Positions 54,231 through 63,648 of a stretch of 64,000 nt of DNA are shown piece after piece. Position 1 is the first letter of the stretch. Every line of letters starts with the position of its first letter. The notes beneath the pieces are model-generated. The model was not told where the DNA came from, did no database searches, and was given only the letters and a program-made list of their open reading frames with translations. Source of the stretch: Peribacillus sp. FSL P2-0133 (GTDB taxonomy: Bacteria; Bacillota; Bacilli; Bacillales; DSM-1321); contig NZ_CP150254.1 of the NCBI RefSeq assembly GCF_037975445.1, positions 2,478,001 through 2,542,000 on the forward strand. The letters are read 5' to 3'. Made by a program: the position numbers and the translations under genes.

Positions 54231-55706
54231 ATGAAAAAATATCTTGAAAAAATTGGACGTTCCTTGATGCTGCCAGTAGCCGTATTGCCGGCAGCCGCCA
54301 TATTAATGGGGATCGGTTATTGGATAGATCCTGCAGGATGGGGAGCGGGAAGTCCGTTAGCAGCTTTCTTAATTAAAGCAGGTTCTTCGATAATTGATAA
54401 TATGGCTATCTTGTTTGCTGTTGGAGTGGCATTGGGCATGTCGAAAGGAAAAGATGGAGCCGCCGCTTTGAGCGGGCTGGTAGCCTATCTAGTCGTAACG
54501 ACATTGCTTTCCACGGACTCGGTAGCGATGCTGCAAGGAATTGATGCAAAAGATGTAAATCCAGCATTTGTGAAAATAGAAAATGCATTTGTCGGAATCC
54601 TATCGGGCCTTATAGCAGCAGCTATGTATAATCGGTTCAGTAAGGTCGAGCTGCCGGATGCACTCGCTTTCTTTAGCGGTAAACGCCTTGTCCCGATCCT
54701 TACTGCGGTTGCCATGCTACTCGTTTCTCTTATATTATTCTTCGTATGGCCACTCATCTACTCCTGGTTAGTTATATTTGGGGAAGGAATAAGTGAATTA
54801 GGTGCAGTTGGAGCAGGACTCTATGGATTTTTCAATCGGCTTTTGATACCAACAGGTTTACATCATGCGTTAAACTCCGTATTCTGGTTCGATGTAATAG
54901 GACTTAACGATATCGGTAACTTCTGGGCTGGAACAGGAATAAAAGGAACCACGGGCATGTATCAAGCCGGATTCTTTCCCGTCATGATGTTCGGTTTACC
55001 GGCTGCTGCTCTTGCCATGTACCATTCGGCAAAATCACGGAAGAAAAAACAAGTCGCCTCATTAATGCTCGCAGCCGGTTTCGCTTCATTTTTCACAGGC
55101 GTTACTGAACCGTTGGAATTTGCTTTCATGTTTGTTGCACCAGCCCTGTTTGTTGTGCATGCTTTATTAACAGGAATATCGTTGGCTATTGCTGCCACTT
55201 TCCAATGGACAGCAGGGTTCGGTTTTAGTGCAGGATTCATTGACTTTGTTTTAAGTTCAAGATTGCCATTGGCAAATCAACCTTATATGCTACTTCTTCA
55301 AGGACTGGCTTTTGCTGTCATTTACTATTTCTTATTCCGTTTCTTGATAAAAAGGTTCAATTTAATGACTCCTGGCAGAGAAGATGATACAGAAGATGAG
55401 CTTGATGGCGGAGGAGTGATTTCGGAAGCAGACAGCAGTCATGGCGGGAATGATGAGAGTAAATTCTTTGGAATGGCTTCCGCTATTTATGAGGGTTTAG
55501 GCGGAGACGCTAACGTAACATCTGTAGATAACTGCGTTACCAGATTAAGGGTAGAGGTGGAGAATATGGGAGCTGTCGATCAGAATAAAATCAAATCAAC
55601 AGGGGTTGCTGGAATCAATATCGTGGGTCCCCAAAGCATTCAAGTCATCGTAGGGACACAAGTACAATTCATAGCTGATGAAATTGAAAAGATCCGGCGA
55701 CAATAG
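54231..55706 (+). CDS. nagP: PTS EIICB for N-acetylglucosamine
   Basis: The 491-aa protein has an EIIC membrane domain (residues 5-380) and a C-terminal EIIB domain with phospho-Cys435 in VDNCVTRLRV. The GLHHALNSVFWFD loop is the GlcNAc type; glucose EIIC proteins read GLHHIW. It has no EIIA. It would import and phosphorylate the GlcNAc released by NagZ. It has its own leader after the namZ terminator. Confidence 0.9.
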   Translation: MKKYLEKIGRSLMLPVAVLPAAAILMGIGYWIDPAGWGAGSPLAAFLIKAGSSIIDNMAILFAVGVALGMSKGKDGAAALSGLVAYLVVTTLLSTDSVAMLQGIDAKDVNPAFVKIENAFVGILSGLIAAAMYNRFSKVELPDALAFFSGKRLVPILTAVAMLLVSLILFFVWPLIYSWLVIFGEGISELGAVGAGLYGFFNRLLIPTGLHHALNSVFWFDVIGLNDIGNFWAGTGIKGTTGMYQAGFFPVMMFGLPAAALAMYHSAKSRKKKQVASLMLAAGFASFFTGVTEPLEFAFMFVAPALFVVHALLTGISLAIAATFQWTAGFGFSAGFIDFVLSSRLPLANQPYMLLLQGLAFAVIYYFLFRFLIKRFNLMTPGREDDTEDELDGGGVISEADSSHGGNDESKFFGMASAIYEGLGGDANVTSVDNCVTRLRVEVENMGAVDQNKIKSTGVAGINIVGPQSIQVIVGTQVQFIADEIEKIRRQ

Positions 55707-55716
55707 CTGATACACT

Positions 55717-55762
55717 AAAAATCTACGATCAGGATTATATTTTCTGATCGTAGAGATTTTTA
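55717..55762 (+). terminator. nagP terminator
   Basis: AAAAATCTACGATCAG pairs with CTGATCGTAGAGATTTTT (one bulged base), with T residues at the end. Confidence 0.88.
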
Positions 55763-56061
55763 TGATAAAGTACTGATTATAAACGCGCAAAAGATTTATC
55801 TTTATTAACTCTGCTCTTAAAATAGAATAAAACGAATCAATGTTCTATAATATATAAGGGTATTGAATGAAGGATTTGCCATGAAGCTTGGAGAATTAGT
55901 AATGAAGCTCGTCCGCCAATCATTTGAATAATTAGGAAATCAGCGGTAATGAAGGCTGTATACATACACGTCAATCTAGAGACACGATCATATAGTGTAC
56001 TAAGTTTTGAGCAAGGGATATTTTTTGCATTTCTGAAACTTTTAGTATGGGGGGGTTCCGG

Positions 56062-56490
56062 TTGTATAAACAAAAAACCAAAGAAACTGACAGTAGTGTC
56101 ATTGAGTTCATTGAGAACGTCGACAATCCAAAAAAACGTGAAGATGCATATGAATTGCTGGATGTTTTTACCAAAACGACAGGTTATGAGGCAAAGATGT
56201 GGGGACCGAGCATCATTGGGTTCGGTATCTATCATTATAAATATGAATCAGGTCACGAAGGCGATGCCCCCCTGGTAGGCTTTTCCCCTCGAAAAGCAAA
56301 AATCAGTTTATATTTCTCTCCAGGGGATAAAAAAAGGGAAGAATTATTACAGGCATTCGGAAAACACACTTCCGGAAAAGGGTGTGTGTACATCAATAAA
56401 GTGGCAGATATCGATATTAATGTATTGAAAGAATTGATTAATCAGTCTGTCAAGTTTTTGAGAGATAAGTACCCGGACAATGAAAAATAA
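56062..56490 (+). CDS. DUF1801-domain protein
   Basis: The 142-aa protein begins MYKQKTKETDSSVIEFIENV and has MWGPSIIGFGIYHYKYESG and KISLYFSPG, typical of DUF1801. Family function is unknown. TTG 56062 lies 7 bases after GGGGGGG and gives the usual family start; an ATG at 56047 overlaps that RBS. Confidence 0.85.
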   Translation: MYKQKTKETDSSVIEFIENVDNPKKREDAYELLDVFTKTTGYEAKMWGPSIIGFGIYHYKYESGHEGDAPLVGFSPRKAKISLYFSPGDKKREELLQAFGKHTSGKGCVYINKVADIDINVLKELINQSVKFLRDKYPDNEK

Positions 56491-56549
56491 TAGAACGTAT
56501 ATCAGTTTATAATTGTTTAAGAGGAACAAGAAAGCGAGTGGGAACGAAA

Positions 56550-57593
56550 ATGAGAAAAATTAAAGTGGGCATAGTTGGGTACGGATTGTCAGGAGCTACA
56601 TTTCACGCGCCATTACTAAGTGTTTTAGGGCAGTTTCAAATAGCGAAAGTTGTCAGCTCCAATAAGGAAAAAGTCCAAAAAGATTTGAAAGATGTGGAAG
56701 TGGTAAGCAGCTTAGAGGAAATTCTTGAAGACGCGTCCATTGATTTGGCTGTTATTACGACACCGAGTGGTTTGCATTATGAAATGGCCAAGCAAAGCTT
56801 GTTAGCCGGGAAGCATGTCATCCTCGAAAAGCCGATGGTAGTGGAAGCTTGGGAGGCAGAGGAACTAATTAAGATTGCCGAAGAAAAGGATCTGCTATTA
56901 AGTGTCTATCATAATCGGAGATGGGATAATGACTTTTTGACCGTGAAAAAACTTATGAATGATGGAGTGCTTGGGGAAATCAATACATACCAAGTCCATT
57001 ATGATCGATACAGGCCTGTGGTCAGGGATAGATGGAGGGAAAAACCAGGCCCGGGATCAGGCATGCTTTATGATTTAGGATCACATCTCATCGATCAAGC
57101 ACTGCATTTGTTTGGATTGCCGCAATTCGTTTGGGCAGATGTATTTTCCCAAAAAGAAAATGCAGAAACGGATGATTATTTTCATGTGATATTAGGATAT
57201 GAAAAGCTGAGAGTTATCTTACATTCAGGCTCAATCGTTCCGAATAATGGACCGCGGTATCAGGTGCATGGAAGTAAAGGATCATTTATCAAGTACGGTC
57301 TTGATTGCCAAGAGGCGGCCCTAAGTGAGGGGAAAAAACCGCTGGATGACTCTTGGGGTGCAGATGATCCCGAATTCTATGGTAAGCTGGTTACGGTTGA
57401 AGGAGAAAATGAGATACATGAAACCATTGAAACACTGCATGGTTCTTATTTAACGTATTACCAGGCAGTTGCCGATAGTATATTGAGCGGGAAAAAAGCT
57501 CCAGTCACTGCCCAAGAGGGGTTATCGGTCATTAAAATCATTGATGCGGCTTTTGAAAGCAGTAAAGGAAAGAAAGCCATTTATATTAAATGA
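56550..57593 (+). CDS. Gfo/Idh/MocA-family oxidoreductase
   Basis: The 347-aa NAD(P)-dependent enzyme has the Rossmann start KVGIVGYGLSGATFHAPL, the EKPM motif, and a C-terminal alpha/beta domain containing YDLGSHLIDQ. These enzymes oxidise sugars, inositols or related compounds. The substrate is unknown. ATG 56550 is chosen; a GTG at 56538 is an alternative and neither has an ideal RBS. It is followed by a strong terminator. Confidence 0.87.
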   Translation: MRKIKVGIVGYGLSGATFHAPLLSVLGQFQIAKVVSSNKEKVQKDLKDVEVVSSLEEILEDASIDLAVITTPSGLHYEMAKQSLLAGKHVILEKPMVVEAWEAEELIKIAEEKDLLLSVYHNRRWDNDFLTVKKLMNDGVLGEINTYQVHYDRYRPVVRDRWREKPGPGSGMLYDLGSHLIDQALHLFGLPQFVWADVFSQKENAETDDYFHVILGYEKLRVILHSGSIVPNNGPRYQVHGSKGSFIKYGLDCQEAALSEGKKPLDDSWGADDPEFYGKLVTVEGENEIHETIETLHGSYLTYYQAVADSILSGKKAPVTAQEGLSVIKIIDAAFESSKGKKAIYIK

Positions 57594-57640
57594 AATTCAA
57601 TATCTCCTTATAACAATATGAATTGAGAAAACTGAATGTT

Positions 57641-57676
57641 AAGCGGCCTTATTTTCAGAAATAAGGTCGCTTTTTA
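57641..57676 (+). terminator. Terminator after the Gfo/Idh gene
   Basis: AAGCGGCCTTATTT pairs with AAATAAGGTCGCTTT (one G-T pair) around TCAG, then more T. Confidence 0.9.
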
Positions 57677-57717
57677 TTTTGGTCAAATACATGATTTCCC
57701 GGTTTATTAGGTAAATC

Positions 57718-58058
57718 AAAACTCGTGAATTCGAATATTACACAAGATTATTGAGAGGTTTACGCATAGAATTGGAGCGAATACTCGAGAAATTGAGTGT
57801 TTACTCGTGAATTCAAATGTTACGCAAGATTATTGAGCGGTTTACGCATAAAATTGAAGCAAATATTCGAGAGATTGGGCGTTTACTCGTGAAATAGTGC
57901 CATTTACTCGTGAATTTGGAGCAAATACTCGTGAAATTCATACATTTACTCGTGAATTTACCGCATTTATTCGTGAATTCAAATGTCACACAAGATTTTT
58001 GAGCGGTTTCCGCCTGGAATTTGGAGCTAACATTCGAGAGATTGAAGTATTTGTACGT
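57718..58058. repeat. Nested 21-bp / 82-bp repeat array, core TTTACTCGTGAATT
   Basis: Sub-units recur about every 21 bp. Four different sub-units make an 82-bp block (starting near 57721 and 57803) that is repeated; four near-identical simple units fill 57885-57968; a third, decayed copy of the block begins near 57969. The core is the reverse complement of the array at 1911-2138. A 67-codon open frame across it is just the translated repeat. Remaining bases to 58183 hold only the minus-strand terminator. Confidence 0.9.
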
Positions 58059-58112
58059 GTGGATATACTATACTGTTTTGGAGGATTTAAATTGATATGA
58101 AAATCTTAATGA

Positions 58113-58148
58113 AAATCCCCGATAATAGCGACTGCTACTCGGGGGTTT
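58113..58148 (-). terminator. Terminator of the minus-strand MFS gene
   Basis: AAATCCCCGA (58113-58122) pairs with TCGGGGGTTT (58139-58148), with one G-T pair; the T run lies on the minus strand. Confidence 0.75.
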
Positions 58149-58183
58149 CATTAAGGTAAAAACTTGAAATACCTCTTTAAGCT

Positions 58184-59371
58184 TTAGGATAATGCCTTTG
58201 CATGAAGAGATCGCCTTTGCCAAGCCATGGTAATCATCAAAGTAATGAATAAGAGGATAAGGCCCAACATGAACGGATAGGTAATGTGTACATCATACAT
58301 CATTCCGGCAAGTGTAGGTCCGAGCACATTTCCGATGCTCATATATGCATTATTCATACCCATTGCAAAGCCCTGCTCATTTCCTGCCATCTTGGAAATC
58401 AGTGTGTTAAGAACTGGACGTAAGATGGAGGTGGAAAGGAAGATGACCAGTGAAATTAAAAAGAAAATTAGGTAACTTGAAGCAAATAGTGATAGGAGGA
58501 AACCGATGGCTGCAACACTGATAAAGATATTCAGCACATTCACTTCCCCGAAACGCTGTACAATCCGGTCGACGACAAACAGTTGTACAATTACACTGAC
58601 GATACCGGTGGCTGTAACCATGAAGGCGATGTCCTTAGGGCTTGAATTGAATTGATTATCAAGATAAAGACCAATGACAGATTCATATGCCATTAAGCCA
58701 AAGCTCATTACAAGAGTAATGATGAGTGGGATGAAATAGGGCATTTTCACGGATAAGGCAATCTTCCGAACCATCGTTTCGGTTTTTGCATCCATGGCTT
58801 GAGTAACCTGTGCCGTTTCGCTTTCTTTTAAAACAAAAATCGAAAATACCACAGCTGATAGGGATACCAGTGCAGAAATCAAAAAGGGAAACTTCAAGCC
58901 AAAGTCAGCTAAAAAACCTCCAATTCCTGGACCGACTACAATTCCCAGTGACATGGCGGCAGATACTAAACTATTGCCTTTAGCGCGTTGATCAAATGTG
59001 GTGATATCGGCTACATAAGCAAAAATTGCGGGTATAAGCAAAGCTGCCCCGATCCCGCCAATGATGCGAGAAGCATATAATAACCAAATGGAATTGACTG
59101 CATAAAAAATAAACATGGATAATGTCAAACCGACCAATCCATAAATAATCATTTTTCTGCGCCCGAATTGGTCAGTCCATTTTCCGGCAATTGGTGAGAA
59201 GATAAGTTGTGCACCTGCGAAAATGGCAATCATTAGGCCAGCGGCGGTTCCTCCTTGATTAATGGAGGCCAGGTATGCTGGTAAAATGGGAATGATGATA
59301 CCGAAACTTCCTATTGCTATAAACATATTGATCATGAGGATAATGATCTTTTTGCGTTGTTCTGCTGACAT
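58184..59371 (-). CDS. MFS drug/metabolite exporter, DHA1 type
   Basis: The 395-aa protein has twelve hydrophobic segments, motif A GKWTDQFGRRK after segment 2, and the antiporter motif C GIVVGPGIGGFLADFG in segment 5. It should export a drug-like compound against protons. ATG 59371 (protein start MSAEQRKK) is preferred over an upstream TTG without RBS. It is divergent from a MarR gene 121 bp away, a common local-control arrangement. Confidence 0.87.
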   Translation of the reverse strand: MSAEQRKKIIILMINMFIAIGSFGIIIPILPAYLASINQGGTAAGLMIAIFAGAQLIFSPIAGKWTDQFGRRKMIIYGLVGLTLSMFIFYAVNSIWLLYASRIIGGIGAALLIPAIFAYVADITTFDQRAKGNSLVSAAMSLGIVVGPGIGGFLADFGLKFPFLISALVSLSAVVFSIFVLKESETAQVTQAMDAKTETMVRKIALSVKMPYFIPLIITLVMSFGLMAYESVIGLYLDNQFNSSPKDIAFMVTATGIVSVIVQLFVVDRIVQRFGEVNVLNIFISVAAIGFLLSLFASSYLIFFLISLVIFLSTSILRPVLNTLISKMAGNEQGFAMGMNNAYMSIGNVLGPTLAGMMYDVHITYPFMLGLILLFITLMITMAWQRRSLHAKALS

Positions 59372-59401
59372 GGACAGCCTCTCTCTCTCTTTAAAAATCA
59401 A

Positions 59402-59425
59402 TAACCAATTTAATTCGCATGGTTA
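59402..59425. promoter_or_regulatory. Inverted repeat between MFS and MarR genes
   Basis: TAACCA (59402-59407) mirrors TGGTTA (59420-59425). Position between the divergent genes suits a MarR operator; binding is inferred. Confidence 0.5.
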
Positions 59426-59492
59426 ATTTTTTGATACGTTAATTATGTTATAGTTTTAGATAGATAGTGTCAATAAGAAAGGATTGTCAAAC

Positions 59493-59939
59493 ATGCATTC
59501 AAGTGAATTGTATAATTTACATCTAGAAATCAAGGAACTAAGCAGCCTCTCACAGGAATTGGTGGAACCTTTATTGGTTAAATATGATTTAACTTCTGTA
59601 CAGTATCGCGCATTGCAATTAATTGTCTTGACTGAATCCATAGCGGTAAAAGATGTTTCGAATCATTTAAAAATCAAACCTGCAGCAGGAACTGCACTAA
59701 TTGACCGGCTTGAACGGAAGAAGTTGATTGAGAGGGTACACAGTGAGGATGATCGGCGGTTCGTTTTTATCCAATCCACCGAAAGTGGAAGTAAAACCTA
59801 TCATTCCATAAATAAGTGTTTTGCCAAAATCTTTCGTGACTTTTATAGCGTCCTAAATGAAGAGGAAACGCAACGGCTCAAACAAATCGTTGGGAAACTG
59901 ACCGAACATGCATCGTCTTGCATAGAGAATAAAATATAG
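59493..59939 (+). CDS. MarR-family transcriptional regulator
   Basis: The 148-aa protein has the MarR winged helix: recognition helix region KPAAGTALIDRLERKKL and wing RVHSEDDRR. It likely represses itself and the divergent exporter. ATG 59493 lies 9 bases after AAAGGA; a TTG at 59484 is too close to that RBS. Confidence 0.9.
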   Translation: MHSSELYNLHLEIKELSSLSQELVEPLLVKYDLTSVQYRALQLIVLTESIAVKDVSNHLKIKPAAGTALIDRLERKKLIERVHSEDDRRFVFIQSTESGSKTYHSINKCFAKIFRDFYSVLNEEETQRLKQIVGKLTEHASSCIENKI

Positions 59940-59990
59940 TCTTCCTGACGTGTATAGTTTCCATTATAATAGAAAGAAGAAAGACTAAAG

Positions 59991-60010
59991 CAGTGAATTC
60001 CACTGTTTTT
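59991..60010 (+). terminator. Short terminator after marR
   Basis: CAGTG pairs with CACTG around AATTC and is followed by five T. The rest of 59940-60252 has no supported gene. Confidence 0.6.
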
Positions 60011-60252
60011 AGGAGGTCAATTATCAGAATAATTAAAAAATATCCGAATTAGTCATTCCCCTGAGTATAACGGTTAGATTTATTCAATGATTCTTTAAAT
60101 GATGTAAGAAATCCATTAAAGAAGATATGACTTTTGGAAAATGAATATGTATCAAAAAGGTTAAGAAGTTTTTTTCTCAATGACTCATCATGGCGAACCA
60201 GGCAGAGGAAGTGTGCTGTAAGCAGAGAATCACAAAAGAAGGAGATGGTAAA

Positions 60253-61842
60253 ATGTTTTCCCCATTAACCCCAATGGATTGGAAGCGCAGGGCCGTAAAA
60301 TATTATCCTCATAAAGTGGCAGTCATCGATGAAGAGAAAGAGTTTACATACAAGGAATTCGGGCAGCGGATAGATCAACTTTCCAAAGCACTGTATTCTT
60401 CGGGAATTGAAAAAGGCGACCATATTGCAGTAATGTTGCCAAATACGCATTATATGTTGGAATGTTTTTATGGCATTTGTCAAATGGGAGCGGTAATGGT
60501 TCCTTTGAATTATAGACTTGCTGCAGAGGATTTGGAATATATCATCAAGCATAGCGATTCAAAAATGTTGATTGTCGATGAAGAATTCACCGCTCCGATC
60601 GAAAAGATCATTACTAGACTTTCATTGGAAAAAATCATTATCGTGCCTGTTGAAGGACATGAAACCACTTTACCTGGAATAGACTATGAAAATTTCATTT
60701 TATATGCAATTGATGAAGCACTGCCAGAGGTTATAATCGATGAAAATCAACTTTTGACTATAAATTATACGAGTGGAACGACTTCAAAACCAAAAGGGGT
60801 AATGTTAACCCATCGCGGGAATTACATGAACGCAGCTAATTTCATTTATCACCTTGGAGTGAATCATGACGATGTATACTTACATACCCTGCCGATGTTT
60901 CATGCTAATGGCTGGGGAGGTGTATGGTCGGTAACGGCTACTGGCGGGACTCATGTATGTTTAAGGAAAGTCGATCCTCCTCTTATCCTAAAATTATTCG
61001 CCCATCATAATATTACATTATTATGTGGGGCACCTACTGTCGTCAATATGCTAGTGAATGATCCTAAAGCAAAAGAAACAAATATCAAAGTGCGCCCAAG
61101 GATGGCAACAGCAGGTGCACCTCCAGCAGCAGCGCTTATACAAAAGGCACAAGAAATCCTTGGTTTGAATATGATTCACGTATATGGATTAACAGAAACT
61201 TCACCTTTCATCCTATATAACGAGTGGAAGGATGAGTTTGAGGCTAAATCGGCGGACGAACAAGCAATAATAAAGGCAAGACAAGGGATTGAATTGGTTT
61301 TCAATGGGGAAACGATGGTAGTCAATCAAGATGGGAAAGAAGTCGCTTGGGATGGAAAGGAACTGGGGGAAATCATTACTCGCGGCAATGTTGTAATGGA
61401 AGGATATTATAAGGATCCGGAAAAGACGGCCGAAGCAATTAGGGATGGCTGGTTTCATACAGGGGATCTGGCGGTGACCTACCCTGATGGATATATTGAA
61501 ATACAGGACAGGGCTAAGGATTTAATCATTTCCGGGGGAGAAAATATTTCTTCTACAGAGGTGGAAGGGGTATTGTATAAACATCCAGATGTTTTGGAGG
61601 CGGCGGTCATTGCCATCCCAGACGATAAGTGGGGAGAAACGCCTAAGGCAATCATTGTGCTGCACCCCAATGCGGAAGTGACAGAAAATGAGATCATTAC
61701 CTTTTGCCGCTCTAAAATGGCTCACTTTAAAGCACCGACAACAGTTGAATTCGTAGAGTCTTTACCGAAAACGGCAACAGGTAAGCTACAAAAATACCGT
61801 TTAAGGGAAATCCATTGGAAAGGATCGAAAAAGGTAAATTAA
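60253..61842 (+). CDS. Acyl-CoA synthetase (medium/long-chain, AlkK-like)
   Basis: The 529-aa ANL-family enzyme has YTSGTTSKPKGVMLTHRG, the HANGWG substrate loop, GLTETSPF, the RAKDLIISGGENIS hinge and the lysine motif PKTATGKLQKYRLRE. It activates a fatty acid with ATP and CoA. AAGAAGGAG precedes ATG 60253. It stands alone, flanked by terminators, so the chain length and pathway are open. Confidence 0.9.
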   Translation: MFSPLTPMDWKRRAVKYYPHKVAVIDEEKEFTYKEFGQRIDQLSKALYSSGIEKGDHIAVMLPNTHYMLECFYGICQMGAVMVPLNYRLAAEDLEYIIKHSDSKMLIVDEEFTAPIEKIITRLSLEKIIIVPVEGHETTLPGIDYENFILYAIDEALPEVIIDENQLLTINYTSGTTSKPKGVMLTHRGNYMNAANFIYHLGVNHDDVYLHTLPMFHANGWGGVWSVTATGGTHVCLRKVDPPLILKLFAHHNITLLCGAPTVVNMLVNDPKAKETNIKVRPRMATAGAPPAAALIQKAQEILGLNMIHVYGLTETSPFILYNEWKDEFEAKSADEQAIIKARQGIELVFNGETMVVNQDGKEVAWDGKELGEIITRGNVVMEGYYKDPEKTAEAIRDGWFHTGDLAVTYPDGYIEIQDRAKDLIISGGENISSTEVEGVLYKHPDVLEAAVIAIPDDKWGETPKAIIVLHPNAEVTENEIITFCRSKMAHFKAPTTVEFVESLPKTATGKLQKYRLREIHWKGSKKVN

Positions 61843-61902
61843 AGGCTTGCATTATAGGAACAGTTGTCAAAAAAAGTTAATATCGAATAAAGTACGGCAA
61901 AT

Positions 61903-61945
61903 AAAAGACCAAGAATGCTTTTAAAATAGCATCCTTGGTCTTTAT
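61903..61945 (+). terminator. Terminator after the acyl-CoA synthetase
   Basis: AAAAGACCAAGAATGCT pairs with AGCATCCTTGGTCTTT (one mismatch) around a short A/T loop, then T-rich sequence. Confidence 0.88.
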
Positions 61946-62119
61946 TATTATGGAAAGCACCAGATCCTCTGTATTACTGGGAACCAGGTAGAGTAATTAA
62001 CGAGGGTCCCAATGAAAGGTTTGACTTAGTGCAATATATATTCGTTATTTTAGATAAACTTGTTTTTTTACCATTAGCATAGACTGATACATGATAAGCG
62101 TATTTTACCGGAAAAATAA

Positions 62120-62239
62120 GCTGCTATTAAACTATTAGGGCTGCCAGCGGGTGTGATGCCAGTGCAGTATAAGTTTCAAAACAGTGATGATTGTACTTAT
62201 CTCAATAAAGTTCTCTTTAAAAGTATTATTTCTGGATAA
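62120..62239 (+). pseudogene. Remnant of a dihydrodipicolinate synthase-family gene, C-terminal end
   Basis: A frame without start reads AAIKLLGLPAGVMPVQYKF, then NSDDCTYLNKVLFKSIISG before its stop. KxAxxLLGLPAG is the usual C-terminal helix of DHDPS/KdgA-type aldolases. An in-frame stop (62117-62119) precedes it and no upstream domain is found, so it is a decayed fragment. The other bases of 61946-62544 show no gene. Confidence 0.55.
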
Positions 62240-62487
62240 TTAGAGTAGAGACTTACATCAATCGTTATTTTGTAACAATTCGTAAAGAATAGACGGTAAA
62301 TTTAAAAAAACCTAAATGAGATCACGCTATAAGGAAGAAACTAATAAGCACATAGAAAAATAAGTGATAATCCATTAAAAATTCTGTAAATTTAAATCAA
62401 ACATTATAACGTTATATTGATTAGTTCAACAAAATATGATAATCTATTTTTGTAAAGAGAAATGAAATGAATTCTTACACAATTCAG

Positions 62488-62501
62488 TGTAACCGTATAC
62501 A
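62488..62501 (+). promoter_or_regulatory. cre-like or regulator site before the amidohydrolase gene
   Basis: TGTAACCGTATACA fits the cre consensus at all but one fixed base and is itself nearly palindromic, so it could instead be the site of a local regulator. Confidence 0.4.
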
Positions 62502-62544
62502 AAGTACTTGCAATCGATAGGATGTACCGAAAAGGATGAGGGAA

Positions 62545-63648
62545 ATGACAGATACGTTAGTTCTGAAGAATGTAAAGATATTAGAGGGAAATGCAGCAGA
62601 TATCATACTGGAAAATGGGATGATTAAAGAAATCGCACTTCCAGGAACTGCAACAGGGGATAAGATAATAGATTATGATCAAAAAGTTTTTGTTTCCAGC
62701 GGATGGATTGATATACATGTACATGCTTTCCCGGAATTCGATCCTTATGGTGATGAGGTCGATGAGATTGGATATAAAACGGGTGTAACAACGGTCATTG
62801 ATGCGGGAAGCACGGGGGCAGATAGGATATCTGATCTCGTTAACAGCTGTGAAAATTCCAAAACGAATGTTTTCGCCTTTCTGAATATTTCGCGGATTGG
62901 CCTGAAAAGGATTGATGAGTTATCGGATATTTCATGGCTGGACGAAGGGGAATTAAGGAAGGCAATTTCCAAGTACGGGGATTTTGTCGTTGGACTTAAA
63001 GCGAGAATAAGTAAAAGCGTGGTTGGTCCAAATGGTGTCGAACCATTAAAAATCGCTAGGAAGTTCTCGGCTGAAACTGGTTTACCATTAATGGTCCATA
63101 TCGGTTCAGGGCCGCCTGATATTAAAGAAGTCCTTGAATTACTTGAGGAAAAGGATATTATTACACATTTCTTAAATGGTAAAGCGAATAATTTATTTGA
63201 TGAAAGAGAAGAGCCGCTGCCTGAGTTCAGTAAGGCGATTGAACGTGGTGTTCATTTGGATGTAGGTCATGGAACGGCAAGTTTTTCTTTTAAAACTGCA
63301 GAAATGGCGAAAAAGCGGGGAATACACTTCAATACGATCAGTACGGATATATATCGGAAAAACAGAGAGAATGGGCCAGTTTTTAATATGGCAAATGTGC
63401 TTACAAAATTTTTGTATCTGGGTTATCCATTAAAGGAAGTAATAGATGCCGTTACGGTCAATGCAGCAGCTTGGTTGCATAAACCCGAGCTTGGCAGGAT
63501 TTCAGCTGGGGATATTGCGAACTTGACCTTATTCTCGATCAAGAATGAGCCGACCCTTTTAATGGATTCCGAAGGAGAAAAAAGGATGGCAGAAAAAAGA
63601 GTTGTCGTAAAAGGAGTGGTTATAAATGGAGAATTCATTGAATGCTAA
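62545..63648 (+). CDS. Amidohydrolase/deacetylase-family metallohydrolase
   Basis: The 367-aa protein has the amidohydrolase metal motif WIDIHVHAFPEFDPYG, the carboxy-Lys segment FVVGLKARISKS, MVHIGSGPP and the C-terminal VNAAAWLHKPELGRISAG. Genes of this kind are often placed with SelA-like DgaE lyases and KDGP aldolase in operons for amino-sugar acids, and the same partner starts here. ATG 62545 follows AGGATGAGGG; an upstream ATG at 62536 lacks an RBS. It overlaps the next gene by 23 bp. Confidence 0.87.
   Translation: MTDTLVLKNVKILEGNAADIILENGMIKEIALPGTATGDKIIDYDQKVFVSSGWIDIHVHAFPEFDPYGDEVDEIGYKTGVTTVIDAGSTGADRISDLVNSCENSKTNVFAFLNISRIGLKRIDELSDISWLDEGELRKAISKYGDFVVGLKARISKSVVGPNGVEPLKIARKFSAETGLPLMVHIGSGPPDIKEVLELLEEKDIITHFLNGKANNLFDEREEPLPEFSKAIERGVHLDVGHGTASFSFKTAEMAKKRGIHFNTISTDIYRKNRENGPVFNMANVLTKFLYLGYPLKEVIDAVTVNAAAWLHKPELGRISAGDIANLTLFSIKNEPTLLMDSEGEKRMAEKRVVVKGVVINGEFIEC

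Noticed and set aside
57897..58100. 67-codon open frame with repeated TREF-like residues
   Set aside because: It is the 21-bp repeat read in one frame; 21 is a multiple of three, so any frame through it stays open and repeats.
62488..62501. Sigma-54 promoter before the amidohydrolase operon, as known for the Salmonella dga genes
   Set aside because: No TGGCAC-N5-TTGCA or close variant is present in 62240-62544.
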